Shown: positions 45,545-55,139 of the stretch, in pieces | Layout of the letters: each line of letters starts with the position of its first letter | Numbering within the stretch: position 1 is the stretch's first letter | NCBI GenBank assembly: GCA_963931605.1 | Contig: OZ007031.1 | Coordinates: forward strand, 1,674,001 to 1,738,000 | Direction of reading: 5' to 3' | Length of the DNA stretch: 64,000 nucleotides | Source: CALUOB01 sp944322305 | GTDB lineage: Bacteria; Actinomycetota; Coriobacteriia; Coriobacteriales; Coriobacteriaceae | The notes under the pieces: model-generated | Told to the model about the DNA's origin: nothing | The model's input: only the letters and a program-made list of their open reading frames with translations | Databases searched by the model: none | Translations under genes and position numbers: made by a program

Positions 45545-46457
45545 CCAAGAGCAGCGGCTTCAGGCCGCGATGACCCTCATGACCATGGTGGGCTCTGCCG
45601 GCGGCAGGCGCTTAAGCGCAGAGCGGGCCGAACGGGCCCTCGGCGTTAACAGCGAGGAGCTGGCCGAGATCGTGGACGAGCTCGCCGCGCTTTCCGTGCG
45701 CGAAACCGGCACGCGGGCGCTTATCTCCCTCGAAGACGGCTACGTGGTCTACCGCGGCATGTTCGACCTGCTCCCCGCCGTGCGCCTCACCGTGGGCGAG
45801 GGCCTCGCGCTTTCCGCCGCGCTGGCCGACCTCGCTCTTCCCCCGGAGCTTGCGCGCAAGGTGGGCGAGGCGGTGTTTGGCCAGGACGCGCGCGAACAGG
45901 GCCCCAGCACGCAGCACACGCTTGCCACCGGATCGTCAAACCCGCTGGTACCGCAGCTCATCGAAGCGTCCGACATAGGCGTGCGCTGCCGCATGCGCTA
46001 CCAAGGCCACGCCGATCGCGCGCCGCGCTGGCGCCTGATCGACCCGCACGAGGTGGTTGAGACAAGCGACGCGGCCTACCTGATCGCCTGGGATGTCGAG
46101 AAGGACGCGCAGCGCCTGTTCCGCATCGACCGCATAGCCGCCCTGGAGGCAACCGACGACTCGGTTGAGGAGCATGCCTACGTGGCGCAGAGCATAGACC
46201 AAGGCCTCGCCGCCGACGGCATCGTGGCCGAGGTGCACTTCCGCACGAACGGCGCGTTTGCCCAGGCAGGCTGGCCCGGCATCTTAAGTACCGCCCCCGC
46301 CAACACCGGTGGCATCCGAGCCCGCGTGGCCTGTGCCAACGAATCCTGGCTCTTCGACCAAATCCTCGCCAACCCTAAAGACCGCATCCTCCTCGGCCCA
46401 CCCGACCTGCAAAAACGCTTCGTCACCTACACCTGCAACCTCGCGATCCCCCAGTAG
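45528..46457 (+). CDS. WYL-domain transcriptional regulator (PafC-like)
   Basis: 309 residues in a different frame from the upstream WYL gene, overlapping it by 17 bases. It has an N-terminal helix-turn-helix region (~10-70), a WYL domain (~145-210, DPHEVVETSDAAYLIAWDVE) and a C-terminal extension ending KRFVTYTCNLAIPQ. It probably forms a heterodimer with its partner, as PafB and PafC do. The ATG at 45528 is preferred; a GTG two codons earlier is possible. A long palindrome follows between it and the convergent helicase gene. Confidence 0.85.
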   Translation: MAASASQEQRLQAAMTLMTMVGSAGGRRLSAERAERALGVNSEELAEIVDELAALSVRETGTRALISLEDGYVVYRGMFDLLPAVRLTVGEGLALSAALADLALPPELARKVGEAVFGQDAREQGPSTQHTLATGSSNPLVPQLIEASDIGVRCRMRYQGHADRAPRWRLIDPHEVVETSDAAYLIAWDVEKDAQRLFRIDRIAALEATDDSVEEHAYVAQSIDQGLAADGIVAEVHFRTNGAFAQAGWPGILSTAPANTGGIRARVACANESWLFDQILANPKDRILLGPPDLQKRFVTYTCNLAIPQ

Positions 46458-46582
46458 CCCAAGCGCCCCGTTGAGCCCAGAAGCAGATAAACCCCGCGCT
46501 CGGTCAAGGGCGTCAGCAAACCCTACCGCGAGCACCGTGTGGAGAAAACCCCACGGCTGGAAAAGCAGCCTCAACGCAACAA

Positions 46583-46650
46583 GCGCCCCGGCCTGTTTAC
46601 CTCTGGAAAGATCGCGAAGCCTCTTTCAAGAGGTAAACAGGCCGGGGCGC
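46583..46650. repeat. Intergenic hairpin repeat C (22-bp perfect arms)
   Basis: Perfect inverted repeat, 46583-46604 with 46629-46650, around a 24-base loop, between the convergent WYL and helicase genes. It probably doubles as a bidirectional terminator. Confidence 0.7.
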
Positions 46651-46665
46651 CCAGTGCAGACCAAG

Positions 46666-49617
46666 TTACTTCTCGTGCGTTTTTCTCCACAGCTCGAGGT
46701 ATTTGCCTATCCGCGCGGTTTCTATGCGTTGGTGCCCGGTGGGCAGTGAGTTCAGGAACTGCCGCCCGTATCCCTTGCTCACCAGCCGCGAGTCCGCCAG
46801 CACCAGCACGCCGCTGTCGGACGAGGAGCGGATGAGACGCCCCGCGGCCTGCTTGACCTCCAGCACGGCCTCCGGCAACGCGTAGCGCGCCCAGGCGCGA
46901 TCCTCGCGCAGATCGCGCTCGCACGAGAGCGGGTCGGTAGGGCTCGCAAACGGCAGCTTGGGAATCACCACGCACCGAAGCACGTCGCCCGACGCGTCGA
47001 AACCCTCCCAAAACGCCTTGAGCGCAAACAGCGAAAGCTCGGTGTCTGCCAAAAAGCGGTCGCGCAGGCGCTTGGGCGAGCTGTTGCGGAACTGGCAGTC
47101 GAGCGCCAAGCCCGCCTGTGCCAGGCGCGGCTGCACCCGCTCGTAGAGCTCCTCCATGTCGCGGCGGTTCGTGAACAGCGTGAGCACCGAGCCGCCCATG
47201 GAAACATGTACGTCCACCAGGAGCTTCTCCAACGATGCGAGGTAAGCGTCGCGGCTGCGCGGATCCGGCACGTCTTGCGCCACCACGATGGCCATGTGGT
47301 CGTCGTAGTTGTAGCTCGAGTCAAGGTGGCGCGCGCGGGTCTTGTCCTTGCTGATCCTGTCGAGCCCCACGGCATGGTTGAAGTGCGAGAAGTTCTCCGA
47401 CACGGTGATGGTGGCCGAGGTGAAGATCACGGTCTGCATCTCGGGCAGCCAGAAGTCCGCGAAGGCCTGTCCGATGTCCATGCGCTCGGCCGTGAGCGTC
47501 TCGCCTCCGGCGCGTAGGCGTCGATTCACCTGCAGGGAGTACACGTACGCGGTGTCGGTGCCGTCCAAGATGAGCTTCAGCGCGTCGAGAAGCTCCTTCA
47601 TGCGGCGGCCAACATCCGCCAGGTCAACAACCACCTCGGGCTTGTCTTCCTTCACCGCGTCGACCACGCCCACAACGTTTTTGTGCGCCTCTTCCAGTGC
47701 GTCTACGGCATGCTGGCCCGTGGCGGCAAGCTCCTCCCAGCCGGCGCTGCTGCGCACCTCCGGACCGATCCACAGGTTCACGTTGTCGTACCCGCGGCCG
47801 CGCGGCTGCGCCTGGGCAAAGGCACGCACCGCCTCAAAGAACTCGGCAAACGCAAGCGAGGCGCGCCCGCACGAGGCGTCGGCCTTGGCCATGAGCCCCA
47901 TGTAGAGCGTTGCCGCGTCGCTCGTGGCCAGATCGTGCGTCACCTGGCCAACCACGCCGGTGCGCGAGCTCCCCAACCGCTCGAAGAGCGTGCGGGTCTC
48001 GTCCGCCGAAACCTGCACCGCCCACTGACGGCGCGCCTCGGCCTCCACGGAATGGGCCTCATCCACCACCCAGTGGCGTATCGGCGGCAGGATCTTGCCC
48101 TCGGCTGCCACGTTGCGGAACAGCAGCGAGTGGTTCGTCACCACCACGTCGGCGCCGGCAGCGCGGCGCCGGGCACCATGCACCAGGCACCTATCCGGGT
48201 AGAACGGGCACAGGCGGCGCGCGCACTCCTTGGACTGCGTGGTCAGCGCGCGGCGGTTCACGCTCTTCCACCGAATGCCGAGCGCGTCCAGATCGCCCGA
48301 GGGCGACTGGCACACGTACGCGTAGATAACCGCCAGCGCCGTGAGCGTGTCAGCCGGGTCTTTGTTGGTCTCGATCGCCTCGTGGGAGCGCGCCAGGCGC
48401 TCGAGCTTGCGCAGGCAGGGGTAGTGGTCGTAGCCCTTGAGCGCGCAGAAGCTCAGGCCGCCCGGCAGCTCGCGGGCAAGGCGCGGCAGCTCGTGGTACA
48501 TGAGCTGGTCGGTGAGGTTGTTCGACTTGGTGGCCACGCCCACGGTTATGTTGTTGCGCTTGGCAGCCAGGGCAAAGGGCACCAGGTAGGCGATGGACTT
48601 GCCAACGCCCGTACCCGCCTCGATGACGCGGTGGGTGCGCGTGGCCAGAGCGTCGCGCACCTCGTCGGCCATGGCGATCTGCTCGGCGCGCGGCTCGTAG
48701 GCGGGGTACATCTGGTTCACCAGCCCGCCCGGCGCAAACTGCCGCTCGATCTCCTCCTGCGTGGGCACCTTGAGCGCCGGTAGGTCGTCGGCGTCGGGGC
48801 GCTCTTGCCACGAAGCGCTGCGCAACAGCTCGTCACGGGCTGCTACCAGCGAGAACGGCGCCGTGACCCGCTCGCCTGCCAAGTGCGAGAAGATCGGGCG
48901 ATATGCCCATGGCACGTCCTCGTGCATGGTGGCCAAGCGCTGCATGAGCCCCTGCGGCAGGTCGGTCAGCGCGGTGAGCAGGATGCGCCACACGCCGCAC
49001 AGAGCCTCCACGTCGGCCATGGCGCGGTGCTCCACCGAAGTGCAGCCGAAGAGCTCGGCCAGCGAGGCCAGCTTGTGCGAGGCCAGGCGCGGCAGGGCGA
49101 TGCGGGACAGCGCCAAGGAGTCGATCCAGAGCTCGCTGACGAACACGCCGCCCTTCACGCTCTCGATGAAGCTGCGGTCGAAGGTGGCGTTGTGCGCGAT
49201 AACCGGTGCGCCGCCCACGAACTCCCTGAGCGCGGCCACCGCCTCCGGAGCCGAGGGGGCGTCTGCCACGTCGGCGTTGGTGATGCCGGTGAGCCGTACG
49301 ATCTCCGGCGGGATGGGGCCGACCGTGGGGTGCACAAAGGTTTGGAAGCGCTCAACGATCTCGCGGCCGCGCAGGCGCGCCGCCGCGATCTCTATCAGCT
49401 CGTTGTCCTGCACCGAAAGACCCGTGGTCTCGGTGTCGAGAACCACCACATCGTCCTCTATCAGGCCGAAGTCGCGCGTCAGCGCGCGGCGAGCCAGGGT
49501 TGCGTAGCGGTCGGTCACCGCGTGCGGCGTGCCCGGCAACACAGCGGAGGCCATGTCGGGCGCCTGTTGCACCGCCGGATGCGCGCCGCTGGCAACGGGC
49601 CGGTTGTGGTCTGCCAT
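46666..49617 (-). CDS. dinG: DinG-family helicase with N-terminal DnaQ-like exonuclease domain
   Basis: 983 residues. Residues ~55-215 are a DEDD 3'-5' exonuclease (DTETTG, then IAHNATFD, then HRAMADVEA). Residues ~290-980 are an XPD/DinG superfamily 2 helicase: Walker A EAGTGVGKS, DEAH box VVDEAHS, Fe-S cluster cysteines in YPCLRKLE and ECARRLCPFYPDRC, and motif VI QAAGRLIRSSSD. The exonuclease-DinG arrangement is known in Gram-positive bacteria. It likely unwinds R-loops or damaged DNA ends. Its start is 3 bases after the stop of ddl, so the two form an operon. Confidence 0.92.
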   Translation of the reverse strand: MADHNRPVASGAHPAVQQAPDMASAVLPGTPHAVTDRYATLARRALTRDFGLIEDDVVVLDTETTGLSVQDNELIEIAAARLRGREIVERFQTFVHPTVGPIPPEIVRLTGITNADVADAPSAPEAVAALREFVGGAPVIAHNATFDRSFIESVKGGVFVSELWIDSLALSRIALPRLASHKLASLAELFGCTSVEHRAMADVEALCGVWRILLTALTDLPQGLMQRLATMHEDVPWAYRPIFSHLAGERVTAPFSLVAARDELLRSASWQERPDADDLPALKVPTQEEIERQFAPGGLVNQMYPAYEPRAEQIAMADEVRDALATRTHRVIEAGTGVGKSIAYLVPFALAAKRNNITVGVATKSNNLTDQLMYHELPRLARELPGGLSFCALKGYDHYPCLRKLERLARSHEAIETNKDPADTLTALAVIYAYVCQSPSGDLDALGIRWKSVNRRALTTQSKECARRLCPFYPDRCLVHGARRRAAGADVVVTNHSLLFRNVAAEGKILPPIRHWVVDEAHSVEAEARRQWAVQVSADETRTLFERLGSSRTGVVGQVTHDLATSDAATLYMGLMAKADASCGRASLAFAEFFEAVRAFAQAQPRGRGYDNVNLWIGPEVRSSAGWEELAATGQHAVDALEEAHKNVVGVVDAVKEDKPEVVVDLADVGRRMKELLDALKLILDGTDTAYVYSLQVNRRLRAGGETLTAERMDIGQAFADFWLPEMQTVIFTSATITVSENFSHFNHAVGLDRISKDKTRARHLDSSYNYDDHMAIVVAQDVPDPRSRDAYLASLEKLLVDVHVSMGGSVLTLFTNRRDMEELYERVQPRLAQAGLALDCQFRNSSPKRLRDRFLADTELSLFALKAFWEGFDASGDVLRCVVIPKLPFASPTDPLSCERDLREDRAWARYALPEAVLEVKQAAGRLIRSSSDSGVLVLADSRLVSKGYGRQFLNSLPTGHQRIETARIGKYLELWRKTHEK

Positions 49618-49620
49618 ACG

Positions 49621-50577
49621 TTACTCCGCGCGCTCGAGCGCGAGCTCAACCAACTGGTGGCAGAGCTCGGGGAACGGTATGCCGGCATGACGCCCCTCGT
49701 CCGGGAAGAGCGAGTCGGCCGTCATGCCCGGGATGGTGTTGGTCTCGAGGATAACCGGGCCGTCCTCGGGCGAGACGATGAAGTCGCTGCGCGAGAGACC
49801 GCGGCAGCCCAGCGCCGCATGCGCCTTGGCCGCAAGCTGCTGGGCGCGCGCGTACACCTCGGGCTCCAGGCGCGCCGGGCAGATGTGATGCAGCTCAAAG
49901 GGCTCGTACTTCACCTTGAGGTCGTAGAACGCAGCGTTCTCACCAGGGTTGATCTCCACGATGGGCAGGGCATGCGGATCGTCGTTGCCCAGCACGCCCA
50001 CGGTGATCTCAACGCCGCGCACGCGCTTCTCGACCACGACCTTCTCGTCGTAGGTAAAGGCAACCTCGAGCGCGTGAGCCAGCTCCTCGGGCGTGGAGGC
50101 CGGCGTCACGCCGTAGCTCGACCCGTTCACCGCGGGCTTCACGAAGCACTCCGGACCCACAGCCGCCAGCACCTCGTCGGGGTTGACCACCTCGTCGCGA
50201 TGAAGCACCAGGTCGGGAGCTGTAGGGATGCCTGCGCGGCGATAGATGAGCTTGGACACGTCCTTATCGGCCGCACAGGCGCTGGCAATGACGCCCGAGC
50301 CCGTGTAGGGGATGCCCAGCCACTCCAGCGCGCCCTGGATGGCGCCGTCTTCGCCACCCGCGCCGTGCAGGGCGATAAACGCCACGTCGTAGCCACCTTG
50401 GGCAAGCTGGACGATAGCGCCCTCAGCCGCGGGGTCCACCATATCTACCTGCGTGTATCCCGCCTCAGCCAGCGCCTCGGCAACGGCGCGGCCCGAGGAG
50501 AACGAGATCTCGCGCTCGGAGGAGCGACCTCCGGCAAGCACGGCAACGCGCGTTGCTGCGGGATCAGTAGTATGCAT
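49621..50577 (-). CDS. ddl: D-alanine--D-alanine ligase
   Basis: A 318-residue ATP-grasp enzyme that joins two D-Ala for peptidoglycan. The signatures are AGGRSSEREISFSSG at the N-terminus, LHGAGGEDGAIQG (the family Gly-rich loop), VKPAVNGSSYGV, and the C-terminal ETNTIPGMTADSLFP with metal-binding Glu/Asn. The ATG at 50577 follows AGAGGAG; the start 12 codons earlier has no ribosome site. First gene of a two-gene unit with the helicase, divergent from rlmN. Confidence 0.95.
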   Translation of the reverse strand: MHTTDPAATRVAVLAGGRSSEREISFSSGRAVAEALAEAGYTQVDMVDPAAEGAIVQLAQGGYDVAFIALHGAGGEDGAIQGALEWLGIPYTGSGVIASACAADKDVSKLIYRRAGIPTAPDLVLHRDEVVNPDEVLAAVGPECFVKPAVNGSSYGVTPASTPEELAHALEVAFTYDEKVVVEKRVRGVEITVGVLGNDDPHALPIVEINPGENAAFYDLKVKYEPFELHHICPARLEPEVYARAQQLAAKAHAALGCRGLSRSDFIVSPEDGPVILETNTIPGMTADSLFPDEGRHAGIPFPELCHQLVELALERAE

Positions 50578-50694
50578 GAGACGGGCTCCTCTCGACGTGG
50601 TTGAAAAGTTCATGCATTAAACTGTAAAACGTATTGTCCCACCAGGGAACCAGAATTTAGCCGTCATTCCCTATGTTCATCGGAGGTGCGCCGC

Positions 50695-51768
50695 ATGGCC
50701 GCAACCCGCAAACACGACATCAAGGAGCTCTCACGCGAAGAGCTTGCCAAGCTCGTTCAGGAGCTGGGGCAGCCGGCGTTTCGCGTGAAACAACTCATCA
50801 GCTGGCTGTACGAGAAGCACGCCCACTCGTTTGACGAGATGACCAACCTGCCCGCCTCCCTGCGCCAGGCGCTGAGCGAGCGCTACCGGCTCTCCATCCC
50901 GCGCGAGGCCACCAAGCAGATCTCGCGTGACGGCTCGCGCAAGTACCTGCTGCAGCTCGCCGACGGCGTCACCGTTGAGACCGTGGGCATGCCGCGCAAG
51001 AACAAGCTCTCGGTGTGCATCTCCACCCAGGCCGGCTGCGCCATGGGCTGCGTTTTCTGCGCCACGGGCAACGCGGGCTTTGTGCGCTCGCTTACCGCTG
51101 GCGAGATGTACGACCAGGTCATGCATGTGGCAGAGGACTTCGGTACCCGCCCCACCAGCGTGGTTTTCATGGGCCAGGGCGAGCCCTTCGCCAACTACGA
51201 TGAAACGATGAAGGCTCTGCGCTGGCTCAACGCCCCCGACGGAGCCGGTATCGGCGCACGCCACCTCACGGTTTCTACCTGCGGCGTTATCCCCGGTATC
51301 CGCAAGTTCGCTCAGGAGCCCGAGCAGTTTACGCTGGCGGTTTCGCTGCACTCGGTTATCCAGCCCATCCGCAACAAGCTCATGCCGGGCACCAAGCGCT
51401 ACACGCTGCCGCGCCTGCGCGAGGCCATGGATTACTACATCGAGAAGACTGGGCGCCGTCCTACCTACGAGTATGCGCTGATGAGCGGCATCAACGACAA
51501 CCGCCCTGACATGGAAGAGCTCGTGCGCTTCTGCGAGGGCACGCTGGCCCATGTGAACATCATCCAGATGAACCATATCGACGGCAGCCTGATCGAACCT
51601 TCCACGCAGGAGAAGGCCGACGAGCTGGTGCACATGCTGCAGATGCACGGTGTTGAGGCTACGATCCGTCAGTCGCGCGGCAACGACATCGACGCTGCCT
51701 GCGGACAGCTTAAGCAGCGCGCACTCACCAAAGCTGAGGAGCGCAAGCTTGAGGAAGCCAAACAATAG
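50695..51768 (+). CDS. rlmN: 23S rRNA (adenine(2503)-C(2))-methyltransferase RlmN
   Basis: A 357-residue radical SAM methyltransferase acting on 23S A2503 and on tRNA A37. The radical SAM motif CAMGCVFC is present, with MGQGEPFANYDE, and the two catalytic cysteines are recognisable: one upstream of the RNKLMPGTK block (VSTCGVIPGI) and one in the C-terminal DIDAACGQL. The ATG at 50695 has GGAGG eight bases upstream; a GTG at 50686 overlaps that ribosome site and is rejected. A terminator lies ~90 bases past the stop codon. Confidence 0.96.
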   Translation: MAATRKHDIKELSREELAKLVQELGQPAFRVKQLISWLYEKHAHSFDEMTNLPASLRQALSERYRLSIPREATKQISRDGSRKYLLQLADGVTVETVGMPRKNKLSVCISTQAGCAMGCVFCATGNAGFVRSLTAGEMYDQVMHVAEDFGTRPTSVVFMGQGEPFANYDETMKALRWLNAPDGAGIGARHLTVSTCGVIPGIRKFAQEPEQFTLAVSLHSVIQPIRNKLMPGTKRYTLPRLREAMDYYIEKTGRRPTYEYALMSGINDNRPDMEELVRFCEGTLAHVNIIQMNHIDGSLIEPSTQEKADELVHMLQMHGVEATIRQSRGNDIDAACGQLKQRALTKAEERKLEEAKQ

Positions 51769-51856
51769 CGAACAAATGTTCTCACAAACATATGTTCGCT
51801 ATTAGCTTGCTTACGTTATTTCCGCAGGCAAATCACTTCGCAAGATAGTTAAGCAA

Positions 51857-51888
51857 ACACCCGAGGCATATTACCTCGGGTGTTTTTC
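51857..51888. terminator. Terminator of rlmN
   Basis: A 10-bp stem (acacccgagg / cctcgggtgt, loop catatta) is followed by TTTTT on the plus strand. It lies just past the minus-strand small membrane gene, so it may stop both. Confidence 0.85.
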
Positions 51889-51915
51889 ATTACCTATGCA
51901 ACACGCTATAGAAGC

Positions 51916-52176
51916 TCAATAACCAAGATGCTCCCATTGCTGGGCAACCCACTCCTGATTAACCTTGGGATTGTTGGTCAACCGAGCTGTACGCAGCGCA
52001 GCCTCCTCAGACATCTCACTCACACGGGCGCGCGACGTCTCGTAAACACCTTGAAGCCTACCGGCAACCCGGCGACGCAAATCCTCATTCGTAACCAACG
52101 AGTATCCCAGAGCCACACCAACACCCACGGCACAACCCAAGACAGCCCCCAGCATCAACATACGAGAACGCTCCAT
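51916..52176 (-). CDS. Small membrane protein downstream of parB
   Basis: 86 residues. Residues 6-26 form one hydrophobic helix (MLMLGAVLGCAVGVGVALGY), followed by a charged amphipathic region (RRRVAGRLQGVYETSRARVS). The general look is of YtxH-like proteins, but I would not assign the family. It is 20 bases after parB, with AGGAGGTAGCC before the start, so it is probably the third gene of the par operon. Confidence 0.75.
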   Translation of the reverse strand: MERSRMLMLGAVLGCAVGVGVALGYSLVTNEDLRRRVAGRLQGVYETSRARVSEMSEEAALRTARLTNNPKVNQEWVAQQWEHLGY

Positions 52177-52196
52177 ACAGGCTACCTCCTAACGAG

Positions 52197-53060
52197 CTAC
52201 TCATCAGCCCCTGCAATAAGATCCAGGATTCGCCTAAGATCCTCCTCATCCTTAAACTCAATCTCAATCTTATTCTTACCACGCAAAGCCTTGACCTTTA
52301 CATTCGTGTCAAACACGTCACGCAAAGCACGCGCTGCCCGCTTGAAAGATTGAGGCGTCACCCGCCTTGGTGCCCGAGGCACATCGCCGACAGAGAATAG
52401 CGGAGCAAGGTTTTCAGTCGCACGAACCGACAAACCCTCGTTCACAACCTTGTCAGCCAGCTTGACACGCTGATCCTCATCCGGAACAGCAAGAATCGCC
52501 CGAGCATGACCCGCTGTAAGCTTGCCGTCGAATACATACTGCTGAACAACCGCAGGAAGATCCAGCAAGCGTAGGGAGTTAGTGATTGCCGAACGAGACT
52601 TAGACACCGCTTTGGCTAAGGCTTCCTGCGTCAAACCATTCGCTTCAATAAGCTGCTTGTAACCGCGCGCCTCTTCGATTGGGTTAAGATCAGAGCGCTG
52701 AAGATTCTCAATCAACGCCAGCTCAAGCATCTCTTGATCGTCTACATCCCGGACAATTACAGGGAGCTTCTCTAAACCCACTTTTAGCGACGCCTGGTAT
52801 CGACGCTCACCAGCAATAATCTCGTAATGCTTACCTTTCTTACGAACGAGAAGCGGCTGGAGCACACCGTGAGCTCTGATAGAGTCCGCCAACTCTTCAA
52901 GCAGCGCCTCGTCAAAGTGAGTGCGCGGCTGATTAGGGTTGGGCTTAATCTCTTTGATCGGCACCTCGGTGTCTGGTTCAGCGTATCCTGTCTCCGCTTG
53001 GGTTTCCGCCATCAGAGAACCTAAGCCGCGACCAAGACCTCCACGTTTTCCACTAGGCAC
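52197..53060 (-). CDS. parB: Chromosome partitioning protein ParB/Spo0J
   Basis: 287 residues. The N-terminal GLGRGLGSL box contacts ParA. The CTPase/ParB domain holds NPNQPRTHFD and GERRYQAS, and a central helix-turn-helix (LTQEALAKAVSKSRSAITNS) binds parS. The C-terminal dimerisation segment ends the protein. The GTG start at 53060 overlaps the parA stop by eight bases. Four parS-type 16-mers lie upstream of parA and rsmG within 2 kb. Confidence 0.96.
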   Translation of the reverse strand: MPSGKRGGLGRGLGSLMAETQAETGYAEPDTEVPIKEIKPNPNQPRTHFDEALLEELADSIRAHGVLQPLLVRKKGKHYEIIAGERRYQASLKVGLEKLPVIVRDVDDQEMLELALIENLQRSDLNPIEEARGYKQLIEANGLTQEALAKAVSKSRSAITNSLRLLDLPAVVQQYVFDGKLTAGHARAILAVPDEDQRVKLADKVVNEGLSVRATENLAPLFSVGDVPRAPRRVTPQSFKRAARALRDVFDTNVKVKALRGKNKIEIEFKDEEDLRRILDLIAGADE

Positions 53061-53853
53061 GACGGATCACCTCTCTCGCAAGTTGCATGTATGCGCGAGC
53101 ACCCTTGTTGTTGGGTGCATACTTGATAACCGGCAAGCCAAACGACGGAGCTTCTGAAACCTTGACCGAGCGTGGAATAATGGTTTTAAACGCATCCTTG
53201 CCAAAGTACCCCTGAACCTCCTGCACCACCTGATTAGAGAGCGTTGTGCGCGAGTCGTACATAGTCAACAGGATGCCAAACGTCTCAAGGCCCTTGTTGA
53301 GGCGCCCCTTAACCAAACGCATAGACTCAAGCAGCTTGGTAACACCCTCCAAGGCGTAGTACTCACACTGAATAGGGATAAGAACGCTATCCGCTGCCGT
53401 CAGTGCGTTAATCGTGAGCAAACCCAACGACGGAGGACAGTCGATAAACACAAAGTCGAACTCATCTTTGATGGGCTCAACGATATCCTTAAGACGTGTT
53501 TCACGAGCCATCGCAGAAACAAGCTCGATTTCTGCACCTGCAAGCTGAATAGTTGCGGGAATTACAAATACGCGCTTACAAGGAGTGTCGTGGATAAGCT
53601 CATCTACCGGAGTATCGTGCAGCAACGCATCGTAGACGCAAGCTTCCAGATCTTCCTTTTCAATACCAAAGCCGCTTGTTGTGTTACCCTGCGGGTCAAA
53701 GTCGATAATCAAAACCTTTTTGTTATATTCTCCAAGCGCCGCAGCAAGATTTACTGCTGTAGTAGACTTACCAACACCGCCTTTTTGGTTGATGATCGCA
53801 ATGACGCGGGTATCTTTCTGCGCTTTTGAGCGTGCAACGTCGTGATAACTCAC
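53053..53853 (-). CDS. parA: Chromosome partitioning ATPase ParA/Soj
   Basis: A 266-residue deviant-Walker ATPase (INQKGGVGKSTTAVNLAAAL, later FVFIDCPPSLGLLTINAL) that binds DNA as an ATP dimer and segregates origins with ParB. The GTG at 53853 with AAAGGAG four bases upstream is the start; the frame is open 14 codons further without a ribosome site, and a parS site falls upstream of it. First gene of parA-parB-small membrane protein. Confidence 0.96.
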   Translation of the reverse strand: MSYHDVARSKAQKDTRVIAIINQKGGVGKSTTAVNLAAALGEYNKKVLIIDFDPQGNTTSGFGIEKEDLEACVYDALLHDTPVDELIHDTPCKRVFVIPATIQLAGAEIELVSAMARETRLKDIVEPIKDEFDFVFIDCPPSLGLLTINALTAADSVLIPIQCEYYALEGVTKLLESMRLVKGRLNKGLETFGILLTMYDSRTTLSNQVVQEVQGYFGKDAFKTIIPRSVKVSEAPSFGLPVIKYAPNNKGARAYMQLAREVIRRA

Positions 53854-53894
53854 GAGACTCCTTTCATTTCTGAAAAACAATGCTTTCAGCAGCA

Positions 53895-53910
53895 TGTTTC
53901 ACGTGAAACT
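53895..53910. promoter_or_regulatory. parS: parS site 1
   Basis: TGTTTCACGTGAAACT, 15 of 16 bases of the ParB-binding consensus, just upstream of parA. Confidence 0.85.
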
Positions 53911-53946
53911 ATACAGTTCGTTCGGTTCCATCACTCTCTATAGTAC

Positions 53947-53962
53947 TGTTTCACGTGAAACA
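53947..53962. promoter_or_regulatory. parS: parS site 2 (perfect consensus)
   Basis: TGTTTCACGTGAAACA, an exact match to the bacterial parS palindrome. Confidence 0.95.
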
Positions 53963-54072
53963 TCTCACTTAGATTCTTGCTGATGGAGATAATTTCTTTC
54001 TGTATTGGCCATTGATTGTGAAACAAGCTGTTTCGTTGCTCTAATTCATCTTTTCTTTCCACTATATGACTT

Positions 54073-54088
54073 GGTTTCACGTGAAACA
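54073..54088. promoter_or_regulatory. parS: parS site 3
   Basis: GGTTTCACGTGAAACA, 15 of 16 consensus bases. Confidence 0.85.
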
Positions 54089-55006
54089 TGAAAGTCCAGA
54101 AGATTAATCACACCATTCAGCAATGATTGTCCTCAATTTCCTTTCTATCTCTGCGGTGAGGCTGCGCGATGCACCTCCAAGAAGGAAGGAAATCGAGGAC
54201 AGAACACATGGGGAGTAGATTTCGTCCACAGGTGTCGATGAAGCATTGAAACTCGCCGAACAAGTTGAAATTGATCTACTTATAGTAGAGTTAATGCTAT
54301 TCAAACTTCAAAACTGGGCTTATAACGCTATTTAGCAATAGGTAATCACAGACCAGCACCATGCATGTATGTGAGTTGGCATGATTTGCAGCAGCTAGAG
54401 CGCACTCCTATCTTGTTATAAGTATTATCGAACAAACTCTTCCTCATTAGACCTAAGTTGAGTAGAGCAAAGTGTCTAATGAAATTGCTTATAGCTTGTT
54501 TTATAGGCTATTACCTCTTTCCTTTCGGTAATCCAAGCCTCTAGGATGGTACTAGCACCCCAATATCAACTTATCGCTCTGATAAGTCACGTGAAGATGA
54601 TTATCACACTAGTGAAAAGCCCTTATAGCAGGATGACGTCAATAATGAACAGAACAACAATGCTATAGATTACAAAACACAGAACCCAGTATCTTTAGAA
54701 CTAATCGATGTAAATTACTGTGCCCATAAGTAAGGCTCTCAACGCGCTCTATCTGCTCTCGCGTGTATACAAGAGGATGTTACCCGAGCTATGTGGACAT
54801 TACAGCTACACTAAAACCGTTACACTGCAGTTTAACCGTATCACAAGACTATTTAGCCAGTTTCAAGCTGAATCCTGTGTCACCTCGCGTCAATAAACAT
54901 TGGTTATGCAACTTTCTACTTATCCTTAGGGTAGATATATGGCTTCTTAAAGCTTAGAAGCGATTATCGCATCTTTTTGGGTGCAAATTAAAACCAAACC
55001 GCATGA
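54089..55006. other. AT-rich gene-free stretch in the par-rsmG interval
   Basis: About 0.9 kb, clearly more AT-rich than the rest of the window. Only short frames cross it, with no ribosome sites. A plus-strand run of 33 codons (STGVDEALKLAEQVEIDLLI onward, 54228-54332) looks protein-like but has no start, so at most it is a gene fragment. Confidence 0.5.
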
Positions 55007-55038
55007 ATAGAGCCCCTAGAGTTACCCAGGGGCTCTAT
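55007..55038. terminator. Hairpin downstream of rsmG
   Basis: Perfect 11-bp stem (atagagcccct / aggggctctat) with a 10-base loop, about 100 bases past the rsmG stop codon. No long T-run. Confidence 0.5.
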
Positions 55039-55090
55039 AGAATCTAGTGTGCTTAGCTGTTGATGCTTGTTTGGGACGTAACTTCTAATG

Positions 55091-55106
55091 CCAAGCCGAA
55101 CGTTTC
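55091..55106. promoter_or_regulatory. parS: parS site 4
   Basis: CGTTTCACGTGAAACA, 15 of 16 consensus bases, just past the 3' end of rsmG. Confidence 0.85.
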
Positions 55107-55139
55107 ACGTGAAACATGACAAATAGAATCTGCTTGTTC

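Noticed and set aside
54104..54304. 66-codon minus-strand frame in the parS interval
   Set aside because: Ser/Ile-rich, no ribosome site, no similarity; probably chance in AT-rich DNA.
54763..54957. 64-codon plus-strand frame in the parS interval
   Set aside because: No ribosome site and no family features.
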